Source: Moorena sp. SIO3H5
GTDB taxonomy: Bacteria > Cyanobacteriota > Cyanobacteriia > Cyanobacteriales > Coleofasciculaceae
Direction: 5' to 3'
Assembly (NCBI RefSeq): GCF_010692395.1
Contig: NZ_JAAHHS010000030.1
Coordinates: forward strand, 1 to 45,125
DNA length: 45,125 nucleotides
How positions within the stretch are numbered: position 1 is the first letter of the stretch; every line of letters begins with the position of its first letter. Of the stretch, positions 39,093-45,125 are shown piece by piece. The notes under the pieces are model-generated. The model saw only the letters and a program-made list of their open reading frames with translations, was not told the DNA's origin and made no database searches. A program made the position numbers and the translations under genes.

Positions 39093-41354
39093 ATGATTAA
39101 TAATTTTTCTCCCTCTCCTTTGCCAATTGCCAGTAATAACGGTAACTTTCCTCCTTTACCTCAAGGGTCACCATGGTTAGAAGCAGATGATAGTGAATGG
39201 GATTTGCGCCTTTGGCTTACGGTGCTGGAACGGCGAGGACTAGTCATTGTCGGGGTAGCAGTGACAGGGATGTCCTTCATCATCCCAATGACGTTAAATC
39301 AAGAGCCAATTTACGAAAGTAAATTTAAGCTTTTAGTAGAGCCGGTTAATGCTGAAAATGACTTAGGGAATTTCACGTCTTTTTTAGGAGACCAAGACGT
39401 TAAATCTGGTTTAGACTACGAAACCCAAATTGAAGTTCTACGTAGTCCTAAGCTAATGGAAAAAGTGCTGGCAGAACTCCAAAAAACTTATCCCGAAATT
39501 GATTATGATTCCCTAATGGAGGATTTAACCATCACTCGCTTAGGGAAAACTAAGATCTTAGAAATCAGCTACGAGGGAAACGATCAGGATCAGATCTTGA
39601 CTGTGTTAGACCTATTAGCCCAGGTATATCTGGAGTACTCCCTGGAAGAGCGCCAGACTAACTTAAAGCTAGGGATTCAATTCATTGAAAACCAGTTACC
39701 ATCCTTACAAAGTAGGGTAAATCAACTCCAAAACCAATTACAAGTCTTTAGAGAGCGATATCAGTTTACTAACCCCGAAAGCCAAGCTCAACTCATTGCG
39801 TCTCAAATGACCACCTTGAAGCAGCAAAACTTAGCCCTTGAACAAGAATTAGTTCAAGCCCGTTCCTATCTTGGTTCTCTACAACAAGAAACGGGAGCCC
39901 TGGCGGCTCTTGGTGAGGCTCCACTCTATCAGAACATCATTGGTCAGTTAAGAACTGTAGAAAGCCAAATCGCTGGGGAATTAACTCGCTTCCAACCCCA
40001 AAGCACAGCTATTCAACTTCTCCAAACTCAACGGCAAAACCTCTTCCCAATCCTAGAGCAAGAAGCAGAGCGAGTGTTAAACTCGAAATTTGCAGAAGGT
40101 GTAACTGAAGTACAACGGATTGAAACCAAACGTCAAACCTTATTCGTTGCCCAACAACAACTAGACCAACAGGCTCAACAAATCCCTGCCTTAGCCAGAC
40201 GATACGCCGAGTTACAGCGAGAAATACAAATTGCAACAGAAGCGTTAAATAAATTTGAGACTACCAAACAAAGCTTGAAAATTCAAGAAGCCCAAACCGA
40301 GATTCCTTGGGAAGTGATTGAAGCCCCAGTTTGGGCAGAGAATCCCATCTCTCCTAATATCCCACGTAATTTAACCTTGGGAGCTGTAGCTACCATTCTG
40401 GTAGGCATTGGTTTTGCTTTGGTTTTAGAACGATTAGATAACGTTTATCACACTCTCGACGAACTAAAACAACAAACCAAACTTCCTGTATTAGGGACTA
40501 TCCCCATTAATAAAAAACTACCAGGAGCCCCAAGTACTAATTCCTTAGAAACAGTAGGACGTTTCTTTTCTACACCCTTTACCTGGGTAATACCAGGTTT
40601 GAGGAAAAAATTAACCGCTTATAGCTATGGTAAAGACGCCCAATTTTCACACTTTTTGGAAGCTATACGAGTACTCAATACCAATATTCAATTACTCAGT
40701 TCAGACCGCCCAATCCATTCTGTGGCCATCAGTTCATCTACGCCTGGGGATGGTAAGTCAACCATTTCACTTTTCGTGGCTCAAACAGCAGCAGCCATGG
40801 GAAAAAAGGTGTTACTAGTGGATGCGGATATGCGTAAACCCCAAGTTCATACTAGATTGCAATTACCCAATGAGTTGGGATTAAGTAATTTAATTGCCCA
40901 AACCCGAACTCCTGAAGAGGTAATTAACAGCCAACCGATACCTGATCTACCGGGCTTATCAATCCTAACCGCAGGTAAAATTCCTCCAGACCCTACCAAA
41001 CTGCTCTCTTCCGAGAAAATGAAAGGATTGATCAAATATTTCGAAGAAATATTTGACCTAATTATTTATGATACTCCCCCAGTTTTGGGATTAGCAGATA
41101 CTACCTTGCTTACTCCTAAAACCGATGGATTGATTCTGGTAACTCGCATTCAAAAAACAGACCGCTCTGCTCTGACCCAAGCTCTTGATAATCTCAGACT
41201 GTCCCGAGTTAATGTTTTAGGCCTTGTTGCTAATGGTGTTGAAGCTGACTCCAATAGCCCTTACGTTTACTACAAAGAGGGTTACGGAAACAATCACAAA
41301 GAAGAGGCTTGGGAGGAGGAAGAAGAGAACCTGACATCGACATTGTCTAAGTAA
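39093..41354 (+). CDS. Wzc-like polysaccharide co-polymerase / tyrosine autokinase, 753 aa
   Basis: Wzz-type N-terminal domain: WDLRLWLTVLERRG, first membrane segment at about 50-70 (LVIVGVAVTGMSFIIPM), periplasmic part with ESKFKLLVEPVN and a long coiled coil (about 190-400, Gln/Leu-rich), and second membrane segment about 425-446 (LGAVATILVGIGFALVLE) preceded by the Pro-rich ENPISPNIPRNL. The cytoplasmic BY-kinase has Walker A TPGDGKST (K555), Walker A' LLVDADMRKP and Walker B LIIYDTPPVL. The C-terminal tail has four tyrosines in YVYYKEGY as possible autophosphorylation sites. It works with the Wza-like protein to set chain length and drive export. Heptamers follow 3 bp after the stop. Confidence 0.93.
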   Translation: MINNFSPSPLPIASNNGNFPPLPQGSPWLEADDSEWDLRLWLTVLERRGLVIVGVAVTGMSFIIPMTLNQEPIYESKFKLLVEPVNAENDLGNFTSFLGDQDVKSGLDYETQIEVLRSPKLMEKVLAELQKTYPEIDYDSLMEDLTITRLGKTKILEISYEGNDQDQILTVLDLLAQVYLEYSLEERQTNLKLGIQFIENQLPSLQSRVNQLQNQLQVFRERYQFTNPESQAQLIASQMTTLKQQNLALEQELVQARSYLGSLQQETGALAALGEAPLYQNIIGQLRTVESQIAGELTRFQPQSTAIQLLQTQRQNLFPILEQEAERVLNSKFAEGVTEVQRIETKRQTLFVAQQQLDQQAQQIPALARRYAELQREIQIATEALNKFETTKQSLKIQEAQTEIPWEVIEAPVWAENPISPNIPRNLTLGAVATILVGIGFALVLERLDNVYHTLDELKQQTKLPVLGTIPINKKLPGAPSTNSLETVGRFFSTPFTWVIPGLRKKLTAYSYGKDAQFSHFLEAIRVLNTNIQLLSSDRPIHSVAISSSTPGDGKSTISLFVAQTAAAMGKKVLLVDADMRKPQVHTRLQLPNELGLSNLIAQTRTPEEVINSQPIPDLPGLSILTAGKIPPDPTKLLSSEKMKGLIKYFEEIFDLIIYDTPPVLGLADTTLLTPKTDGLILVTRIQKTDRSALTQALDNLRLSRVNVLGLVANGVEADSNSPYVYYKEGYGNNHKEEAWEEEEENLTSTLSK

Positions 41355-41700
41355 AAGGGAACAGGGAACAGGGAACAGGGAACAGGGAATAGGGAATAGG
41401 GAATAGGGAGCAGGGAGCAGGGAGCAGGGAGCAGGGAACAATAGGAAAAAGCTTGGAGTATTTTTTGGTATTTTTAAAAAACATTAATATTGTTCCTGAC
41501 CTATTTACAAAATACAATTAAAAACTATATTTTGCAAATAAATGTAGCGTTTCTCATAGATATGATATACACATTATTTTTTTTCTTTTCCCTCTTGCCT
41601 CTTGCCTCTTGCCTCTTCCCTGCTCCCTGCTCCCTGCTCCCTGCTCCCTAAAACCCAAAGATTTGTACCTCACAAGTCGTATAATGGCTAGATTTAAAAC
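41355..41700. repeat. Heptamer tract, AT-rich DNA and a composite repeat element
   Basis: 41356-41438 is AACAGGG, AATAGGG and AGCAGGG heptamers. 41440-41540 is AT-rich. 41545-41685 is a composite element: boundary GTAGCGTTTCTCATAGATAT..TACACATTATTTTTT, then CTCTTGC and CCCTGCT heptamers, then the opposite end CCCTAAAACCCAAAGATTTG-TACCTCAC. No gene; the short ORF through it is spurious. Confidence 0.75.
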
Positions 41701-43068
41701 ATGCTATATGATCCACCTATTGCTACTAAAATCGCTACAATTAACCAGTGCTTATGCTGGGGTAATCTTGCGATTATCAAGGAGGAAATTGACCAAACTA
41801 AGTTAGTCCTTGATGATGGTGAAAATGAACGTCCAGACTTTTCATTTCTAGTCCTTGGGGATACGGATTCAGATACGAAATATGGAGAGAAGCTGCAAGC
41901 ACAAATTGCTCAACAATTAGGTGAGCACATCGATACGTGTCGCTTTACCTTACACACAGGGGATCTGGTTTATCCCTTTGGGTCTGCTGAGTTTTATCTG
42001 GAGAAATTTATTCAATTCTACCGAGAGGTTTTCGGTATTAGGAGTCCTGTCAAGAAAACTGACACTACTCGACTAGTCTTTAATCATCCGATTTTTCCTG
42101 TACCAGGAAATCATGATTACTATGACCTGACGTTTCTGCCCAGATTATTTGCTCAGTTAAGTTTACCTCTACACCGTTGGTTAAAATCTAAGTTAGGGTT
42201 GACCCTAGGTTGGGAGAGTTCTTACCAAGGCAAAGCCTATGCTCACGCTTTTCTTGATTGCTTGAGTCAGCCTCACAAGCGCCGTAATTTAGCTGAGTAC
42301 CTTAACCAACACTATACGGCCAAGACCAAAACGGGCAGATGCCTGCGCTACCAACCTGGTCACTTTACCCGCCTACCTAATCGCTACTATACCTTTAGAT
42401 ATGGCGGGATTGACTTTTTTGCCCTTGATTCCAATACCTTTTGTAGTTCTGACTCTTCCTCTAAACCTAAGGCTGGTCCTGACCAAGAACAACTAGACTG
42501 GTTACAGCAACGGTTAATTGATTCTTGGCATGATCCTCAGGTACGGGGACGAGTGGTCTATCTTCATCACTCTCCCTATTCAACGGAAACAAGCCGATGG
42601 GAGCAGCCAGATGCGATCGCAGTTCGTGGGCATTTACGCCAAGTATTGGATCAGGTGGCTGCTGCTATTGGTTCCCTACCGGAAAAACGACCACTGGTAG
42701 ATTTAATCTTAAGTGGACACGCCCATTGCTTTGAGCATTTGCGTACCCTTGATACTAAACATGCTGACTCCAATTTAAATTGGTTGGTCTGTGGCGGAAG
42801 TGGTGCTAGTTTACGGGGTCAGCGCAAAGATGAGGTTGAAGTGATGGAAATTAGTCAGGGCGGTTATGTTCAAATGGTGGCGCGATCGCTTTTATTTATC
42901 GGACGCAAAGGTAAAGGCAGAACAGCCCGCTCTCCTCATACCTTTCTAAGGATTGATGTACATCAGGGTGTGCCCCCTAAGTTTGTAATTCGGCCATTTA
43001 TAGTTGAGAAACTGAAGAATAAGTGGAGTAGTAGTGCTATCAAACCCTTTGTGCTCCAGAATCTGTAA
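41701..43068 (+). CDS. Metallophosphoesterase (calcineurin-like), 455 aa
   Basis: Metal-site motifs in order: LVLGDTDSD (D54 region), LHTGDLVYPFG (GD at 87-88), VPGNHDYYD (GNHD at 136-139), VYLHHSPYSTE, and LSGHAHCFEHL. The first motif reads GDTDSD where many relatives have D-x-H, so one metal ligand may differ. There is a long insert between GNHD and the later motifs. No signal peptide is seen, so cytoplasmic. The family hydrolyses phosphomonoesters or diesters; substrate unknown. The start at 41701 is the first in-frame ATG and just follows a repeat element, with no good ribosome site, so the start is moderately certain. Confidence 0.88.
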   Translation: MLYDPPIATKIATINQCLCWGNLAIIKEEIDQTKLVLDDGENERPDFSFLVLGDTDSDTKYGEKLQAQIAQQLGEHIDTCRFTLHTGDLVYPFGSAEFYLEKFIQFYREVFGIRSPVKKTDTTRLVFNHPIFPVPGNHDYYDLTFLPRLFAQLSLPLHRWLKSKLGLTLGWESSYQGKAYAHAFLDCLSQPHKRRNLAEYLNQHYTAKTKTGRCLRYQPGHFTRLPNRYYTFRYGGIDFFALDSNTFCSSDSSSKPKAGPDQEQLDWLQQRLIDSWHDPQVRGRVVYLHHSPYSTETSRWEQPDAIAVRGHLRQVLDQVAAAIGSLPEKRPLVDLILSGHAHCFEHLRTLDTKHADSNLNWLVCGGSGASLRGQRKDEVEVMEISQGGYVQMVARSLLFIGRKGKGRTARSPHTFLRIDVHQGVPPKFVIRPFIVEKLKNKWSSSAIKPFVLQNL

Positions 43069-43130
43069 ACACTATGGAATTGAGAACTGCTATATTATAA
43101 TGCGTTGGTAGTCATAGGCCATAACAACAA

Positions 43131-43643
43131 ATGAGTAAACTGCGCAACATACTAATGGGTGCTGGTATAGCAGCAGTCGGTGCGGTCGGAACTAAAATGG
43201 CTGTGGATTATTTCCGCAACCGTGATCAAGAAGAAGAGAGGGACGAAAGTGAAGGTGACGCAGAAGCTACCTCTCCCGAAGAAGTTGCCTACGCTATCGT
43301 ACAAGACAGTTCTGTGCAAAACTTCTTGGATGCTAGCTTTGGTGATGCTGGTCGTTATGTGCCCACTCGTCCCCCTAAGATGTTCGACTATCAAGACCAA
43401 CAATATATGGTCATTTGGGCTTACGACAATCAGAAAGAAAAAAACCAAATGTTGGCATTCATCTATACCGATGAGGGTCGTAAGATGGTGGCTAGCGTGG
43501 GATATACTGCTGACGCAACGGATTACAATATCAATTTAGACAGCACACCCTTCGCTGTTGAAGTGAATGGCGAACAAATTACCTCCGGTCAAGATCAAAC
43601 TGACGGAGCTGATGAAGTGGATTTTGTCCTAGCTGGTAGTTAA
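43131..43643 (+). CDS. Membrane-anchored small protein, 170 aa, unknown function
   Basis: A single N-terminal hydrophobic stretch (MGAGIAAVGAVGTKMAVDYF, about residues 9-28) is followed by an acidic linker (DQEEERDESEGDAE) and a compact domain of about 110 aa (VAYAIVQDSSVQNFLDASFG, YVPTRPPKMFDYQDQQYMVI, WAYDNQKEKNQMLAFIYTDE). I do not recognise the family. It starts about 60 bp after the phosphoesterase gene and may share its transcript; a HIP1 hairpin follows it at 43675. Confidence 0.75.
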   Translation: MSKLRNILMGAGIAAVGAVGTKMAVDYFRNRDQEEERDESEGDAEATSPEEVAYAIVQDSSVQNFLDASFGDAGRYVPTRPPKMFDYQDQQYMVIWAYDNQKEKNQMLAFIYTDEGRKMVASVGYTADATDYNINLDSTPFAVEVNGEQITSGQDQTDGADEVDFVLAGS

Positions 43644-43674
43644 ATCGAAGTTTTGATTGGATAATCTCTGAATA

Positions 43675-43718
43675 CTAAAAGCGATCGCTTGTCTAGGGTG
43701 ATAAGCGATCGCTTTTAG
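43675..43718 (+). terminator. Hairpin built from two HIP1 sites
   Basis: A perfect 16-bp inverted repeat (CTAAAAGCGATCGCTT, 43675-43690, and its complement 43703-43718) with a 12-base loop follows the 43131-43643 gene by 32 bp. The stem has 5' A-run and 3' TTTTAG, so it is a plausible bidirectional rho-independent terminator. Confidence 0.6.
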
Positions 43719-43921
43719 TTAGCGATGCAGGTACACAGTACACAGATAAAGAGGATTTTTTCCCACTCCCTACTCCCTACTCCCTACTCCCTACTCCCTA
43801 CTCCCTACTCCCTACTCCCTACTCCCTACTCCCTACTCCCTACTCCCTAAAACCAAGAACTATAGAAAAAGTTATCCTAAAGTTATCCTATAGAGTAAAC
43901 TATTTATATTCCTTCCGGTCA
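43719..43921. repeat. Boundary repeat and CCCTACT heptamers
   Basis: 43727-43762 has GCAGGTACACAGTACACAG..GAGGATTTTTTCCC; 43766-43850 is about 12 CCCTACT heptamers ending CCCTAAAACCAAGAACTATAG, an opposite-end type sequence. The next gene starts about 50 bp later. Confidence 0.8.
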
Positions 43922-44440
43922 ATGAATAAAAATAAACGACCGAGAGAAAAAATTATTGCTGATCTCAGTATCAATTATGTGGAACGATATGTATTATTAT
44001 GTGGTTACTCAGTAGAACGAGTTGAACTTGAGTATACCTATGGTTTTGACTTGATTATCTTTACCTATGATGCCAATAGTGAACTTGAAAATGGTAAGAT
44101 TCACGTCAAGCTAAAGGCAACGGATTTTCTGAGCATGCTAGCCGGTGATCAAGAAACCATCGGCTTTCCTCTAGGACGCTCAGACATAGAGCCATGGTTA
44201 AAAGAAGCAATGCCATGTATCCTGATTGTATACGATGCTCAGCTAGATCTAGCCTATTGGCTGTACTTGCAAGCCTACTTTGAAAACTGGGAAAACTTTG
44301 ATCCATGGCAAATGGAAGAAACGATTACTGTTAATCTTCCTAAAAATAATATTGTCAATCAAGATGCCATTAAAAAATTCGCTCGATATAAAAATAATGT
44401 GCTGCGGCAGTTACCGGGAGTAATTAGTCATCGTGCCTAG
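43922..44440 (+). CDS. DUF4365-domain protein, 172 aa
   Basis: The pattern RPREKIIADLSINYVERYVL, EYTYGFDLIIFTYDANSELE, KIHVKLKATDFLSML and DIEPWLKEAMPCILIVYDAQ-LDLAYWLYLQAYF fits DUF4365, a restriction-nuclease-like (PD-(D/E)xK) domain; the acidic GFDLII and the V-K-x-KAT segment occupy the expected active-site strands (family often QxKAT; here VKLKAT). Function is unknown; in other genomes these domains occur in defence and DNA-associated loci. No partner gene is seen here. Length is standard for a stand-alone version. Confidence 0.82.
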   Translation: MNKNKRPREKIIADLSINYVERYVLLCGYSVERVELEYTYGFDLIIFTYDANSELENGKIHVKLKATDFLSMLAGDQETIGFPLGRSDIEPWLKEAMPCILIVYDAQLDLAYWLYLQAYFENWENFDPWQMEETITVNLPKNNIVNQDAIKKFARYKNNVLRQLPGVISHRA

Positions 44441-44885
44441 AAACGTTATTTTTCAAAAGTTTAAGGATTAAGCTCTCAGCGGTCAGCTATCAGCAGTCAG
44501 CTGACGTAACAGAGATGAAAGCAATGGTTACGTGTTTTCTTAAAAAGCTAATAGCTGATAGCTTACATCTATTTAACTATTAATAGTTATAAAAAGGCAT
44601 GAGAATCAAGTAATAAAAATGCGATGGCAAATAGGTCACGCTACGCGATTGGCCTTTTGGCCTTTAGGCCACGCTACGCGAACGGCCAGGCTACGGGAAC
44701 GCAAAAAAACCTCCTCTGGTAATTTCCCATAAAAGAATTAGGGAACCTTTTCAGGGGACGCTTAGTCAATATATATAGCAATCCCCTTGAAAAGCTGAAT
44801 AGGATTGCTCTATCTATCTAGCGCCATTTTAATGGCTACCGGGTGCCATCAGATCTGTTGCAGATATTGACCCATGAGGTGATTT
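44441..44885. other. Intergenic region with dispersed repeats and leader of the CAP-domain gene
   Basis: 44475-44505 and 44550-44575 have CAGTCAGCTGA and GCTAATAGCTGATAG repeats. 44635-44702 is the GTCACGCTACGCGATTGGCC..GGCCACGCTACGCGAACG repeat. 44747-44794 is an imperfect hairpin (CCTTTTCAGGGGA / TCCCCTTGAAAAG). The ribosome site GAGGTG is at 44876-44881. No other gene. Confidence 0.6.
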
Positions 44886-45125
44886 ATGCATAGAACCAAG
44901 TTTTTGGCAATTGCTCCGCTTACTTTGCTCGGATTATCTGAAATAGTGCTTCAGTCTAGCTCAGTTTTGGCTAACCATTACTCTAATCACACTCTCCAGA
45001 GAGGTTCTCAGGAGCAGATAACTGTGCTAACCAGTAGCTCATCCTTAGCTAAATTCAATACTGAGTTGCTTGGACTAACCAATGCTGAACGGCGAAAAGC
45101 TGGCTTACCACCATTACAGCTTTCT
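44886..45125 (+). CDS. Secreted CAP-domain (SCP-like) protein, partial, first 80 aa
   Basis: The frame runs open to the window edge. A signal peptide (MHRTKFLAIAPLTLLGLSEI.., cleavage near VLA-NH) is followed by a linker and the start of a CAP domain, LGLTNAERRKAGLPPLQLS, the classic first helix of bacterial CAP/SCP proteins (L-T-N-x-E-R-x-K-x-G-L-P-P-L). GAGGTG lies 4 bases upstream of the ATG, which supports this start. CAP proteins are secreted and bind lipids or act at the cell surface; role here unknown. An earlier ATG at 44874 is followed at once by a stop. Confidence 0.82.
   Translation, partial: MHRTKFLAIAPLTLLGLSEIVLQSSSVLANHYSNHTLQRGSQEQITVLTSSSSLAKFNTELLGLTNAERRKAGLPPLQLS

Overview
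The window looks like a chromosomal segment of a large-genome filamentous cyanobacterium. I infer this from the many HIP1 octamers (GCGATCGC), families typical of cyanobacteria (XisH/XisI, a GUN4 domain, HicB-like orphan antitoxins) and intergenic regions packed with tandem heptanucleotide (STRR-type) repeats such as CCCTACT, CCCTGCT and CCCTGTT. The overall texture resembles Moorena/Lyngbya-type genomes, but I cannot fix the genus from sequence alone.

Region 1 (1-6 kb) is repeat-rich accessory DNA. It holds small genes of toxin-antitoxin type (HicB-like at 235-531 and 5657-5863, Phd/YefM-like at 3417-3620), all without a visible toxin partner, and an fdxN-element pair in which xisH is broken and xisI is intact. 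It also has a four-helix-bundle (bAvd-like) protein, a peptidoglycan-binding-domain protein and two different arrays of 29-bp degenerate repeats that are not CRISPRs. Region 2 (6-8.5 kb, minus strand) has a YdcF-like membrane protein and a caspase-fold/GUN4 fusion that has lost the expected catalytic cysteine.

Region 3 (8.9-27.4 kb, all minus strand) is a polysaccharide biosynthesis cluster that reads from 27.4 kb downwards: DegT-type aminotransferase, hexapeptide acyltransferase, two methyltransferases, Wzx-type flippase, glycosyltransferase, UDP-sugar dehydrogenase, family-2 glycosyltransferase, methyltransferase, two glycosyltransferases, Wzy-like polymerase, glycosyltransferase, GalE, methyltransferase and carbamoyltransferase. 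Genes here overlap or lie close together. The stretch is AT-rich and I see no exact HIP1 site between about 8.48 and 27.63 kb, which suggests transfer.

Region 4 (27.5-34.6 kb, minus strand) has a small CxxC protein, a WbuB-like glycosyltransferase, a WecA/MraY-family initiating phosphosugar transferase, a small secreted protein and a probable outer-membrane beta-barrel protein, separated by long repeat tracts. Region 5 (36.3-41.4 kb, plus strand) has the export machinery: a Wza-like SLBB protein and a Wzc-like tyrosine autokinase. Together, regions 3-5 give an almost complete Wzx/Wzy-dependent pathway: lipid-linked start (WecA-like), assembly by glycosyltransferases, decoration by methyl, acyl and carbamoyl groups, flipping, polymerisation, and length control/export.

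Region 6 (41.7-45.1 kb, plus strand) has a metallophosphoesterase, a membrane-anchored small protein, a DUF4365 protein and the start of a secreted CAP-domain protein.

The least expected signal is in the repeats. The heptamer tracts are not free-standing: several are bounded by related inverted sequences (core TGAGGTACA with an outer TATAGC..TTCTCA), best seen at 31264-31396. This looks like a MITE-like element carrying heptamer arrays. The same repeats supply stop codons and C-terminal residues to several genes and have replaced the middle of xisH.
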